From Verrucomicrobiales bacterium (GTDB taxonomy: Bacteria; Verrucomicrobiota; Verrucomicrobiia; Limisphaerales; J093): DNA of 64,000 bases. Shown in pieces: positions 18,023 to 26,828 of the stretch. A program made the translations under genes and the position numbers. The stretch's first letter is position 1, and each line of letters opens with the position of its first letter. Location: the NCBI GenBank assembly GCA_024233215.1, contig JACKPW010000008.1, positions 124,001 through 188,000 on the forward strand, in the 5' to 3' direction. Below the pieces are notes generated by a model, which was not told the DNA's origin, searched no databases, and was given only the letters and a program-made list of their open reading frames with translations.

Positions 18023-18093
18023 CCGGCAGGAATGGCTTGTGCCCCACGTCAGGGTTCCTATCGTTCCCTCCGCACGTTCACACGATCCGTTAC

Positions 18094-19491
18094 ATGAAGA
18101 CTTCCAGCCTGTTGATCGCTGCAGCCATCCTGATGGTGGCAGTGCCCGGCGTCAGCCTCGCCCAGACCATCGTCACTGAGGAGCAACATCCAACCACCAT
18201 GGATCCGCGACTCCACCCGGTGCCCGCGCCCGCACTGAACGATGCCGCAGCCAAGGCGAGGTTCACCCTGGTCGCCGGCCAGCGCGACCGCAATGGCGGT
18301 GATCTCGCCGTGCTTCATGACGGCCGACTTCCCACCGACGCGGATCAACCTTCCGCGAACTTCTTCTTCCAGGCCGGCACGGACGGCGGACGGCTGCAGT
18401 TGGACCTGGACAAGGTGATTGCCGTGCAGCGCATCCGCACTTACTCGTGGCATCCCACCACGCGCGGTCCGCAGGTCTATGAAGTATTCGGATCCGACGG
18501 CGCTGGGAGCGACTTCGCGCCCGCCCCAGGCCGCGATCTCAAGCCGGAGAGCTGTGGCTGGCAGTTGATTGCGAAGGTGGATACGCGTCCCACGCAGGGG
18601 GAGGAACAAGGGGGCCAGTACCTGGTGACCCTGGCGGACAAGGAAGGCCGCCTGTTGGGCCGGTTCCGTTACCTGCTGTTCGACATCTCCCGAACGGAAG
18701 CCGAGGACGCCTTCGGCAACACCTTCTACTCCGAGATCGATGTCATCGACGCCGACGGCCCCCCGCCGACGGCTGCCCCCGCTCCGGCCGGCAATGAGCC
18801 CGTGCTCGTGACCTTTGATGCCGGGGACGGTGCCTACCACTTCACCATCGATGCCACTGCCGCAACGGACCTGGCCGACTGGGTCCGCACCGAGCTGAAA
18901 CCGGTCGTGCAGGAGTGGTACCCGAAGCTGGTGGCGATGCTGCCGAGCGAGGGCTTTTCCGCCCGAACGGATCTCACGCTGGTTTTTCGCGACAACATGG
19001 GGGGCACGCCCGCGTCCGCCGGCGGCGGCCGGATCAACCTGAACAGCCAGTGGTTTCGCGGAGAACTCAAACGTGAAGCCCGGGGCGCCGTCGTGCATGA
19101 GATGGTCCACGTGGTGCAGGACTACGGCCGGGCACGGCGCACCAACCGCAACGCCACCCGCACCCCGGGCTGGCTGGTGGAGGGAATCGCCGACTACATC
19201 CGCTGGTTTCTCTACGAACCGGAAACCAGGGGGGCCGAGATCTCGGCGCGCAACCTGTCCCGGGCCCGCTACGACGCCAGTTACCGCGTCACCGGCAATT
19301 TCCTGGACTGGGTCACCCGACGCTACGACAAGGACCTGGTGAAGCAGCTCAACGCCCTGGCCCGCGAGGGGAAATACACCGAGGCAGCCTGGGAGGAAGT
19401 CACCGGCAAGACCCTGCCGGAACTCGGTGACGAATGGCGACAGGACCTCGAACGCCGCATCAACGGCGCGTCGGAGGCCAGACTGCCGTAG
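18094..19491 (+). CDS. Secreted metallopeptidase of the basic secretory protein family
   Basis: ATG 18094 begins a signal peptide (MKTSSLLIAAAILMVAVPGVSLAQ), giving a protein of 465 residues. The N-terminal half (about 40-215) resembles a discoidin-like carbohydrate-binding module (LQLDLDKVIAVQRIRTYSWH, VYEVFGSDG). The C-terminal half matches the 'peptidase of plants and bacteria' family (PF04450): AVVHEMVHVVQDYG supplies an HExxH zinc motif, followed by TPGWLVEGIADYIRWF, which provides the next ligand region and the conserved WLxEGxADY signature. Family members are exported zinc proteases or protease-like defence proteins. The frame is open upstream through repeat DNA, which is why the later ATG is preferred. 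It is monocistronic. Confidence 0.85.
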   Translation: MKTSSLLIAAAILMVAVPGVSLAQTIVTEEQHPTTMDPRLHPVPAPALNDAAAKARFTLVAGQRDRNGGDLAVLHDGRLPTDADQPSANFFFQAGTDGGRLQLDLDKVIAVQRIRTYSWHPTTRGPQVYEVFGSDGAGSDFAPAPGRDLKPESCGWQLIAKVDTRPTQGEEQGGQYLVTLADKEGRLLGRFRYLLFDISRTEAEDAFGNTFYSEIDVIDADGPPPTAAPAPAGNEPVLVTFDAGDGAYHFTIDATAATDLADWVRTELKPVVQEWYPKLVAMLPSEGFSARTDLTLVFRDNMGGTPASAGGGRINLNSQWFRGELKREARGAVVHEMVHVVQDYGRARRTNRNATRTPGWLVEGIADYIRWFLYEPETRGAEISARNLSRARYDASYRVTGNFLDWVTRRYDKDLVKQLNALAREGKYTEAAWEEVTGKTLPELGDEWRQDLERRINGASEARLP

Positions 19492-19576
19492 CCGACGTCA
19501 GTCGGCGCATATCAATCCGAACGGGAATCCCAGTGCGCGGACGGATGTCCGCCGCCACGGAGGCTGTCGATGTGCT

Positions 19577-20470
19577 CTACACCAGCGCGAAAAGCCAGGC
19601 AGCGACGACGCTCACGCCACAGATCATGCCGGCAATCAGGTTCGCCCGGAAACTGGTCCGGCTTCGTGCAGGAAGGCTTCCCAACGCCAGGCCGGCGGCA
19701 AGGCCCCCGGCGAAACCACCGGCGTGCGCCAGCATGTCGCTGCGGGGTCCCACCCCGAGCAGCACAAACAGCAGCACTCCGGCTCCCAGCCCGGCGATGG
19801 CCTGACGTTTCGACCCCGGCACACCCCGATACAATCCCACGCTGTAAACCGCCAGCATCCCCAAAGCTCCCATCACCACGCCGGAAGCCCCCAACCCCAC
19901 GTACGCGCCCTGCCGGAACACCAAACCCAGCACGTTCCCCAACACCCCCGCCAGGGTGGCCCCAAGCAACGCCCAGCCCGCGCCGTATCGCCCCATCGCC
20001 AACCCCAGCACCACCAGGCCCGTGGTGGCGTTCGCCGCCAGATGACCGAGGTCCGCATGGAGCGTCGTCGCCGTCCAGAGGCGATACCATTCGCCGGTCT
20101 GCGGGACGCGATTGTTCATCGTCCCGGCGATCTCCAGTCCTCCCCCCCACGCCCAGCCCCACCAGTGAAACAGGATCAGCGCCCAACACCACACCAGCGC
20201 CCCCCAATGAAAGGTGAACTCGGACGACGCCACGTGGTGCCGCCAGTGCCAGCCCCGGTTCTCGCGATGAAATTGCCGGATCGCCGCGACGCCCGGCTCG
20301 AAATCCGCCCGGCGCACCAGCAACACCCAGCCGCCGGCGGCCGGTTGATACTGGATCGTCGGTTCAATCCCCTGACTCGCGAGCACCAGGCTCCAGTCCA
20401 TCGCCTCCTGACGCGAGCGCGCCCGGATCCCCGCCCACTCCGGCAGCACGGTTGACGCTTCCGTCTCCAA
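19577..20470 (-). CDS. Rhomboid family intramembrane serine protease
   Basis: The protein has 297 residues. A soluble N-terminal domain (about 1-85) is followed by roughly six to seven membrane helices. The catalytic serine lies in YVGLGASGVVMG and the partner histidine in DMLAHAGGFAGG. The HLAANATTG segment is the conserved helix-2 HxxxN region (LGHLAANA). Rhomboids cleave transmembrane substrates within the bilayer. The substrate is unknown. The start lies 24 bases after the stop of the EEP-family gene, suggesting co-transcription. The serine, histidine and HxxxN elements are all present, so activity is expected. Confidence 0.92.
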   Translation of the reverse strand: METEASTVLPEWAGIRARSRQEAMDWSLVLASQGIEPTIQYQPAAGGWVLLVRRADFEPGVAAIRQFHRENRGWHWRHHVASSEFTFHWGALVWCWALILFHWWGWAWGGGLEIAGTMNNRVPQTGEWYRLWTATTLHADLGHLAANATTGLVVLGLAMGRYGAGWALLGATLAGVLGNVLGLVFRQGAYVGLGASGVVMGALGMLAVYSVGLYRGVPGSKRQAIAGLGAGVLLFVLLGVGPRSDMLAHAGGFAGGLAAGLALGSLPARSRTSFRANLIAGMICGVSVVAAWLFALV

Positions 20471-20494
20471 TCGATCAACGCCGGGATCAGTGGC

Positions 20495-21409
20495 TCATTC
20501 CCAGCGCAGCAGCGCGTCCACGGGATAGTGATCCGACGGCACCCGGCCGTTCTCGCGAACGCGATTGATATGGGCCTCCACCGTCGTGAATCCGTCCGTG
20601 TAAAGGACCCAGTCGATGCGACTGCCCTTGACGACCGGTTTCCAACCATTGAAGGAAACCTCGTCCGGGCTCCGTTCCGGATGCACGACCCGGTACGAAT
20701 CGTGAAAACGGACACCGCCCGTTTCGCCCGCCCCCTTCACCAGCACCGCGTACGGCGGATCGTCCTCGGTGGTGTTGAAGTCGCCGGTCAGGATGATCGG
20801 CATGCCCGGGGGCACGTCGCCGGCCTTTCGTTGGATCAGCTTCGCCGACTCCAACCGGGCCTGTGGACCGCGATGGTCGAAGTGCGTGTTGGCATACACC
20901 AACTCCCGCCCACCGGCACGCAGGTCGCGCAGGGCGACCCACGACACCATCCGCGTAATCGAGGTGTCCCAGCCCATGCTGCCCGGAATCTCCGGCGTCT
21001 CGCTCAACCAGAAGTGGCCGCTGTCCAGCAACTCAAACCGGTCCTTGCGCCACATCACGGGCGAGAACTCACCGGCCTCCTTGCCGTCATCCCGTCCCAC
21101 GCCGTGAAAGGCGTATTCAGGCAGGCCTCGCTTCACGAAGTCCGCCTGAAACACGAGCACCTCCTGCATCCCCAGCAGGTCCGGGTTGGTGTCGCGGATG
21201 GTCTTGACGACCAGGTCCCGCCGCCGCGTCCAACTGTTGTCACCATCACTGGCGGCCCCGTAACGGATGTTGAAGGACATGACCCGCAACGGCGGTAACG
21301 CCTCCGCGCCGGAACCGCCCGTGCCCTCGGCGGCAGACACCACCGCATCGGGAGTCAGTGACGTGAACAATCCAAACGCCAGAACACCGGCAGCAAATCT
21401 CGATTTCAT
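20495..21409 (-). CDS. Secreted endonuclease/exonuclease/phosphatase family protein
   Basis: The start is placed at ATG 21409 (MKSRFAAGVLAFGLFTSL), which opens a signal peptide and gives 304 residues. The longer frame lacks a sensible N-terminus. EEP-fold hallmarks are in order: VMSFNIRYG, MQEVLVFQ (metal-binding Glu), NTHFDHRG, ILTGDFNTTEDD (metal-binding Asp/Asn), RIDWVLYT and the terminal SDHYPV catalytic histidine. The fold covers nucleases, sphingomyelinases and sugar or inositol phosphatases; this sub-branch (with FWLSETP) is common in Bacteroidota and Verrucomicrobiota as exported phosphodiesterases of unknown substrate. It is probably the first gene of an operon with the rhomboid. Confidence 0.9.
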   Translation of the reverse strand: MKSRFAAGVLAFGLFTSLTPDAVVSAAEGTGGSGAEALPPLRVMSFNIRYGAASDGDNSWTRRRDLVVKTIRDTNPDLLGMQEVLVFQADFVKRGLPEYAFHGVGRDDGKEAGEFSPVMWRKDRFELLDSGHFWLSETPEIPGSMGWDTSITRMVSWVALRDLRAGGRELVYANTHFDHRGPQARLESAKLIQRKAGDVPPGMPIILTGDFNTTEDDPPYAVLVKGAGETGGVRFHDSYRVVHPERSPDEVSFNGWKPVVKGSRIDWVLYTDGFTTVEAHINRVRENGRVPSDHYPVDALLRWE

Positions 21410-21923
21410 GCTGCGCACCCTGCCACGACCGGAGGCCTTTGCCAATGGCGATGCAACCGTCAGCAGCGTTCCGCGCCAACCCGGACAGTCCGCACCCGGC
21501 TCGTGGTGAGCGTGCCACAATCTGCAGCGCTGTTATCCGACCTGCACCGCGATGCGACGCCCGGACGGCCTGCCGAACGGATTTCGGCGACACGGCAGAT
21601 TGAAAATCTGCGCTACGAGATGCGGTGCGCCGACCTGAGTCGGTCCAAGCACCGGCAACCCGGAGGGTTGCCAGACATTAGCCGGGGGTTGAGCGCGAGC
21701 GACACCCCCGGGAAAGGCACCCGCGAAGATGCCCGCACCCTGGAGGGGTGCCAGCAGGCGTCGTGTCCGAGTTCTGGCACCCCTCCGGGGTGCGAGGCTT
21801 GTCTTCGAGGGTTCCGGGGGTCTCCGCTGCACTGCGACCCCTGGCTAATGTCTATCACCACTCCGTGGTGAGGGCGGCACGAGCTGGCGCGCGGCCCGGC
21901 GTGACCACTCCGACAATCCCCGC
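21410..21923. repeat. Intergenic repeat cluster (two families)
   Basis: No gene is supported. Bases 21567-21618 carry an inverted copy of the element seen at 2346-2400 (TGCCGAACGGATTTCGGCGA ... AATCTGCGCTACGA). Bases 21630-21650 hold a CCGACCTGAGTCGG palindrome. Bases 21648-21860 hold the CCC-N-GGG array (AACCCGGAGGGTTGCCAGAC, ATTAGCCGGGGGTTGAGCG, CACCCTGGAGGGGTGCCAG, CACCCCTCCGGGGTGCGAG). The same module order appears at 4669-4862 and 47776-47965. Confidence 0.7.
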
Positions 21924-22604
21924 TCACCTTGGTTGACGCTGGCCCATTCGCTCCGCCTCCCAGGCGGTGAAATCGCCATCGGAGGCGTGGTGGACCTCGC
22001 TGTGGCCATCGACGAAGCCATACACGCGGTTGGCACCGCTCCCCGTCCAGTCAGGCCAGGCCTCCTGCTCGCGCAGCAGGATCGTCGTTGCCGGACTCGT
22101 CACCTCGGCAGTGGAACCATGATACATGACCTCGTACTGCCCGGGCTGCAGGGCGGCGTAGATGGCCGGATCGGCAGCCTCGGGAGGGTCAACCGTGACG
22201 AAGTAATCCGCCGCCGCTGCCAGGGTGGAAGGGAACTGCTCGTCATGGTCCCCGGCGTACATGAGGAACGCCAGCGTCCAGCGCCTCGCGTAGTTCATCT
22301 TTGCGATGCCAACCTGCTTCTGCTGTTCCCTGACGGCCTGTAGGGCGGTATCCTCCGCCACCAGTGCCTGCCGCTGCTCCAGCGCCGTCGCCTGCTGCCG
22401 GACCGCCTGCTGCAACCGCCCGATCTCCCCCTCCAATTCCTGTTCCCGCTGATGCAACCGGGTCACCTCGGCACGGAGTTGCAGCAATTCGGTCTGCCGC
22501 GACTCATCTGCCGCAGCTTCGCGAAGGCCGGCGAGCTTTTCCTCCAGTTGTCCCGTGGTCTGCTCCGCCGTGTGGGAAACCGAGAGACCTTTGCCATTCG
22601 CCAC
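21924..22604 (-). CDS. Coiled-coil protein with prepilin-like C-terminal domain
   Basis: The start is uncertain: GTG 22604 (about 226 residues) is preferred, because the frame extending to ATG 22718 runs into repeat DNA. Residues after the start form a long heptad-rich coiled coil (GQLEEKLAGLREA to QKQVGIAKM). The C-terminal part (NYARRWTLAFLMYAGDHDEQFP ... RVYGFVDGHSEVHH) resembles the globular domain of the 'H-X9-DG' type IV prepilin-like proteins abundant in Planctomycetes and Verrucomicrobiota. The usual N-terminal methylation motif and membrane helix are missing in every frame examined. It may be a soluble derivative or a protein that has lost its N-terminus. Confidence 0.6.
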   Translation of the reverse strand: MANGKGLSVSHTAEQTTGQLEEKLAGLREAAADESRQTELLQLRAEVTRLHQREQELEGEIGRLQQAVRQQATALEQRQALVAEDTALQAVREQQKQVGIAKMNYARRWTLAFLMYAGDHDEQFPSTLAAAADYFVTVDPPEAADPAIYAALQPGQYEVMYHGSTAEVTSPATTILLREQEAWPDWTGSGANRVYGFVDGHSEVHHASDGDFTAWEAERMGQRQPR

Positions 22605-22692
22605 CCGAGACCCCGGATTCAACGGTTCGCGAACCCTCGGCGTCGCTTTGCCCCGGGAGCAGTCCTGAGGCGCCAGCGGAATACCCGAAGAC

Positions 22693-22806
22693 GCCCAGGA
22701 CAGGATTGCAGGATGCACAGGATCGGGGGGGAAAGCCCGCTGGAGGGCCGGACCAGGGGCCCGAACTCCCGGCCCCCAGCCTGCAAATCCTGTTCATTCT
22801 GTCCAA
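22693..22806. repeat. Inverted pair of 'AGGATTGCAGGATG...CAGGAT'-type repeats
   Basis: GACAGGATTGCAGGATGCAC near 22698-22717, followed by AGGAT, and CTGCAAATCCTGTTCATTCT near 22781-22800, followed by GTCC, are imperfect inverted arms. They flank another palindromic segment (GGGGCCCGAACTCCCGGCCCC). This kind of element is common between genes in related bacteria. It lies upstream of folP on the opposite side from the coiled-coil gene, with a further 240 bases to folP in which nothing is recognised. Confidence 0.5.
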
Positions 22807-23044
22807 AGCCCGAACCACGCACCCGTGATCGGGCGTGGAGAAGGTCTCATGTCCCCGTCTGTTAGCAGACTCTCCCCGCGCCGCTCAATATCGAACTCAG
22901 CCAAGGACATCCTGCCATTCTTCACCGCGGCGGGCGCCGACCCGCCGTTGACACCGGCGAACCCGGCACCGGATAATGGGCGCACCATGGAATCGGCCTG
23001 CCGGATGAAGCGACCGCCGCGAAGGTCGGCCATGGACGAACCGA

Positions 23045-23938
23045 ATGACCATGCGTTGGAAGGCGCTCAACCACGAATGGACGTTCCCCAGGCCGGCACT
23101 GCTCATGGGAATCGTCAACGTCACGCCGGATTCCTTCTCCGACGGCGGCTGCTTCCTGTCGCCCGCCGACGCCATCCGTCACGCGCTGACCCTGGAGGCG
23201 GAAGGTGCCGAAATCATCGACATCGGCGGGGAATCGACGCGCCCCGGCGCGGCCCCTGTCACGGAGGCGGAGGAACTTCGGCGGGTCCTGCCGGTCATCG
23301 AGGGGCTCGCCGGGAGGTTGAAAGCGGCGATTTCCATCGACACCCGCAAGGCGACCGTGGCCCGGGCCGCCGTCCTGGCCGGGGCAAGCATCGTCAATGA
23401 CGTCGGGGCGGCATCGGCGGGAACGGACATGCTGGACCTGGTGGCGACCACCGGCGTGGGCTACGTCTGCATGCACATGCAGGGCAGCCCGGACACCATG
23501 CAGGCCGCCCCCCGTTACCGGGACGTGGTGGCGGAGGTCCGCGCGTTTCTGGCTGAGCGACTCCGTCGGTTGACGGCGGCGGGGATTCGAACGGATCAGG
23601 TGGTGGTCGATCCCGGCATCGGTTTTGGGAAGACGTTGGAACATAATTTGGCTTTGCTCGCGGCATTGAAAATGGTTGGCTCGTCAGGGCGCCCATTGCT
23701 TCTGGGGGCGTCTCGCAAGTCGTTCATCAGCAATTTGCTCGGTGTGAAGCCGGAGGATCGGTTGCCCGGATCCCTGGCGTGTGCGGTCTGGGCCGTGGAG
23801 CAAGGGGTGCAGATTCTTCGGATCCACGACGTGGCGGCCACTCACCAAGCCATACGGATGCATGAAGCGATGAGCACGAAACTGAAGCAGGCGCTGAGGC
23901 AGGCGCTGGAACTGAAACAGTCGGAACCCCGGTCTTGA
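23045..23938 (+). CDS. folP: Dihydropteroate synthase
   Basis: DHPS condenses 6-hydroxymethyl-dihydropterin pyrophosphate with p-aminobenzoate in folate synthesis. The protein has 297 residues, with the signatures GIVNVTPDSFSDGG (residues 22-35), IIDIGGESTRPGA, ISIDTRK, IVNDVGAAS, VDPGIGFGKTLEHN, LLLGASRKSFI and LRIHDVAA. All pterin- and PABA-contacting motifs look intact. ATG 23045 or 23051 could be the start. The stop overlaps the next gene as ATGATG (23935-23940), tying folP to the c-di-AMP/GlmM genes. A sulfonamide-resistant form cannot be judged from sequence alone. Confidence 0.97.
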   Translation: MTMRWKALNHEWTFPRPALLMGIVNVTPDSFSDGGCFLSPADAIRHALTLEAEGAEIIDIGGESTRPGAAPVTEAEELRRVLPVIEGLAGRLKAAISIDTRKATVARAAVLAGASIVNDVGAASAGTDMLDLVATTGVGYVCMHMQGSPDTMQAAPRYRDVVAEVRAFLAERLRRLTAAGIRTDQVVVDPGIGFGKTLEHNLALLAALKMVGSSGRPLLLGASRKSFISNLLGVKPEDRLPGSLACAVWAVEQGVQILRIHDVAATHQAIRMHEAMSTKLKQALRQALELKQSEPRS

Positions 23939-24801
23939 TGGTGGTTGTGGAATGGTTGATGGAGAACTGGCGTGCGCTGGTGGAAATCGGGATCCTCTCG
24001 ATTCTCATCTACCACCTCGTCATGTTCATCCGCGGCACCCGGGGCGCACCGGTCGTCGTCGGCTTCGTTCTCCTGACGCTGGCTTTGACGATGATCACCA
24101 TCGCCCTCGAATTGCGCGTCCTGCGCATGCTGCTCGAGAACTTCTTTGCCTTCATCGCCGTGGCGGTGATTGTGCTGTTCCAACCGGAGCTCCGACGCAT
24201 TCTGGGTGAACTCGGACGACTCCCGCTCTTCGTCAACGCGCGCGAACAGCGCGAGAACATCGAGGTCATCGTCGAGGCCGCCGAACGGGCATCGGACGTG
24301 CGCATGGGCATGCTGATCGCCATTGAACGCACCATCTCGCTCCGCGAGATCGTCGACGCCGGCATCGAAGTGGACTGCGAGGCCACCCCCGAGATGCTGG
24401 AGACCATTTTCTTTCCCAACAACGCCATCCACGACGGGGGCGTGCTGATCAACGGGGACCGCATCACCCACGCGGCCTGCATCTTCCCCCTGACGCAGAA
24501 GCAGGACCTGCAGAAGTCGCTCGGTACCCGGCACCGGGCCGCCATCGGCCTGAGCGAGGAAAGCGACGCCGTGGTCGTGGTGGTCTCCGAGGAAACCGGC
24601 ATGATCTCCTACACGGACCGCGGCCGGCTCGTGCGCGGGGTCAGCGCGGAGGAACTGCGCGCCCATCTCAGCTCCGCCCTGCTGGGAACCCGGCAGTCCC
24701 GCCGAAATCGCGCCTGGCTGCGGTGGCGGGGCCGGCAGCAACACCCTGCCAAGCCGACCGCGCTCCCCAAGAAACCGTCCGAACCGACGCCCGACACATG
24801 A
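23935..24801 (+). CDS. cdaA: Membrane diadenylate cyclase (CdaA type)
   Basis: CdaA makes the second messenger c-di-AMP from two ATP molecules. The protein has 288 residues: three membrane helices (about 12-32, 38-58, 62-82) and a DisA_N/DAC domain. Key motifs are NNAIHDGGVLI (family consensus DGA; here DGG) near residue 167 and GTRHRAAIGLSE (the RHR triad) near 198, then VVVSEETG. The C-terminal 40 residues are a basic, proline-rich tail. The start overlaps the folP stop and the stop overlaps the next start (ATGA), so translation is coupled. c-di-AMP usually controls potassium/osmolyte balance and cell-wall homeostasis. Confidence 0.95.
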   Translation: MMVVVEWLMENWRALVEIGILSILIYHLVMFIRGTRGAPVVVGFVLLTLALTMITIALELRVLRMLLENFFAFIAVAVIVLFQPELRRILGELGRLPLFVNAREQRENIEVIVEAAERASDVRMGMLIAIERTISLREIVDAGIEVDCEATPEMLETIFFPNNAIHDGGVLINGDRITHAACIFPLTQKQDLQKSLGTRHRAAIGLSEESDAVVVVVSEETGMISYTDRGRLVRGVSAEELRAHLSSALLGTRQSRRNRAWLRWRGRQQHPAKPTALPKKPSEPTPDT

Positions 24802-25238
24802 AGGGTCTCACGCACAACCTCGGATGGAAGCTGACCTCGGTCGTGCTCGCGGCGGTGGTGTGGTTCGCCGCGGACTATGCCATGCGCCGGACCGCCTTCC
24901 CCTCGCCGGACTCCCCCCTGCGTGGCCGACGGACCTTCAAGAGTCTCCCCATCACCATCCTGACCGCGGCCAACGAGCCGCGTCACTTCTTCGTGCAACC
25001 CTCCGAGGTCACCCTGACGCTGCGGGGCGACGAAGCCCTGCTGGAGAGCCTCCAACCATCCGACCTCTCCGTCTTCGTCAACCTGGTTGGCATCACCGAG
25101 GCGCGGGAGTTGCGGAAGACGGTCGAGGTTCACCTGCCTCCCGGCGTGACCATCTACATGCTGGTGCCCGGCGATGTCCTGGTGCGCAGCGACCTCCCGC
25201 TCTCGGTCACCAATTCGCCGGCACTGAATCCCCAATGA
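24798..25238 (+). CDS. cdaR: YbbR-domain protein, CdaR-like regulator of CdaA
   Basis: The protein has 146 residues from ATG 24798, which overlaps the cdaA stop as ATGA. An N-terminal signal anchor (LGWKLTSVVLAAVVWFAADYAM) is followed by a single YbbR-like beta domain (about 55-130: FKSLPITILTAANE, PSEVTLTLRGDEALLESLQP, VEVHLPPGVTI). Firmicutes CdaR has up to four YbbR repeats; this version is much shorter, with one. Gene order cdaA-cdaR-glmM matches Firmicutes, where CdaR binds CdaA extracytoplasmically and modulates c-di-AMP output. Function here is inferred from synteny plus domain. Confidence 0.85.
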   Translation: MKGLTHNLGWKLTSVVLAAVVWFAADYAMRRTAFPSPDSPLRGRRTFKSLPITILTAANEPRHFFVQPSEVTLTLRGDEALLESLQPSDLSVFVNLVGITEARELRKTVEVHLPPGVTIYMLVPGDVLVRSDLPLSVTNSPALNPQ

Positions 25239-26629
25239 CCAGGCCCCCCGCTGGGCCACGACGCATCTTCGGCACGGACGGCGTGCGCGGCGTGGCCAAC
25301 ATCGAACCCGTCACCGCCGAAACCGCCCTGGAACTCGGCCGCGCCGCAGCGCACGTCTTCAAGACCCTCGAAAGCCATGCCCGCGGCAAGGGCCGGCATC
25401 GGATCGTCATCGGCAAGGACACCCGGCTCTCGGGCTACATGCTCGAAAACGCCATCTCCTCCGGCATCCTGTCCATGGGACTCGACGTGCTGTTCATCGG
25501 TCCCCTTCCCACACCCGGCGTCGCCTACGTCACCCGCAGCCTGCGCGCCGACGCCGGGATCGTCATCACTGCCTCACACAATCCCTATCACGACAACGGC
25601 ATCAAATTCTTCCAGGCCGACGGTTACAAGCTGGCCGACCTGATCGAGCAGGAGATTGAGGATCTCGTCTTTAGCGGCCGCATCCGGAACATCCGCCCCA
25701 CCGCCGGCGAAATCGGCAAGGCCATTCGCATCGACGACGCCCTGGGCCGGTACATCGAGTATGCCAAGGCCTCCTTTCCGAAAGGGATGACCCTCGACGG
25801 GCTGCGCATCGTGGTCGATGCCGCCAACGGCGCCGCTTACAAGTCCACCCCCTGCGTGCTGCGCGAACTCGGTGCGGAGGTCATCCTTCATGGCGGCACG
25901 CCGGACGGCACCAACATCAACGAAGGCTGCGGGGCCATGCATCCGGAACACCTCGGACGACTGGTGCTCGAACACCGCGCCCAACTCGGGATTGCCCACG
26001 ACGGGGACGCCGACCGCCTCATCCTCAGCGATGAAAACGGCAGCATCCTCGACGGCGATGACGTGCTGGCGATCACCGGTCTGGATCTGATCCGGCAGGG
26101 GCACCTGAAGGACCGGACATTGGTCGCCACCGTGATGAGCAATGTGGGTCTAGAAGCCGCGATCGAGGAGGCCGGAGGACGCGTCGTGCGCACGAATGTC
26201 GGGGACAAGCACGTCATCGAGGAGATGATCAAGGGGGGCTACGACCTCGGCGGCGAGCAGAGCGGGCACCTCATCTTTCGCGAGTACGCCACCACCGGCG
26301 ACGGGCTCGTGGCGGCGTTGCAGTTGTTGCGCATCATGAAATCCCGCAACGCCCTGCTCTCGCAACTGGTCCATTGCTGGACCCGTTTTCCCCAGAAACT
26401 CGCGAACGTTCAGGTGCGATCCAGGGTCGCGTTCGAGGAACTCGATGGCGTCATGGAACTCGTCGCGCAGGCGGAACAGGCGGTGGCCGCCCAAGGCGGA
26501 CGGGTCTTTCTCCGCTACTCCGGCACCGAGCCGAAAGCCCGGCTGCTCATCGAGGCCCGGGACGAGGAGTTGATGGAATACTGGAGCACCGAGATCTGCG
26601 GCAGCATCCAACGCCAGATCGGCGCGTAG
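25235..26629 (+). CDS. glmM: Phosphoglucosamine mutase
   Basis: GlmM interconverts glucosamine-6-phosphate and glucosamine-1-phosphate for UDP-GlcNAc and thus peptidoglycan. The protein has 464 residues from ATG 25235, which overlaps the upstream stop as ATGA. Motifs are RIFGTDGVRGVAN, the phosphoserine loop GIVITASHNPYHDNGIKFF, the metal loop GIAHDGDADRLI, the sugar loop GGEQSGHLIF, and the phosphate-binding RYSGTEPKARLLIE. All are intact. In Firmicutes GlmM binds and inhibits CdaA, so coupling at the operon level here suggests the same cross-talk. A palindromic CCGACGACGTCAGTCGG follows the stop and may act in 3'-end formation. Confidence 0.97.
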   Translation: MTRPPAGPRRIFGTDGVRGVANIEPVTAETALELGRAAAHVFKTLESHARGKGRHRIVIGKDTRLSGYMLENAISSGILSMGLDVLFIGPLPTPGVAYVTRSLRADAGIVITASHNPYHDNGIKFFQADGYKLADLIEQEIEDLVFSGRIRNIRPTAGEIGKAIRIDDALGRYIEYAKASFPKGMTLDGLRIVVDAANGAAYKSTPCVLRELGAEVILHGGTPDGTNINEGCGAMHPEHLGRLVLEHRAQLGIAHDGDADRLILSDENGSILDGDDVLAITGLDLIRQGHLKDRTLVATVMSNVGLEAAIEEAGGRVVRTNVGDKHVIEEMIKGGYDLGGEQSGHLIFREYATTGDGLVAALQLLRIMKSRNALLSQLVHCWTRFPQKLANVQVRSRVAFEELDGVMELVAQAEQAVAAQGGRVFLRYSGTEPKARLLIEARDEELMEYWSTEICGSIQRQIGA

Positions 26630-26828
26630 GTAGCCGACGACGTCAGTCGGTGCACTTCAACTCCCGGAACCGATCAGTCCCCCCACCCAGGCGCGCCGCG
26701 TCTGCGGCGGTGACGAAAACGGCGGTGGGAGCCTCTCCGGGCGCGGATTCCAATCTGCTCGATCGCCGAATTCCATTCGACAGACCTGCGGGGCTTTCAA
26801 TCGGTCAGCCTCCCTCCGGACACGCGGC
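26630..26828. repeat. Intergenic repeats downstream of glmM
   Basis: Bases 26632-26652 contain GCCGACGACGTCAGTCGG, related to copies near 19493 and 21633. Bases 26749-26792 contain AATCTGCTCGATCGCCGAAT plus TCCATTCGACAGA, a third copy of the element found at 2346-2400 and 21567-21618. No gene is seen. Confidence 0.6.
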
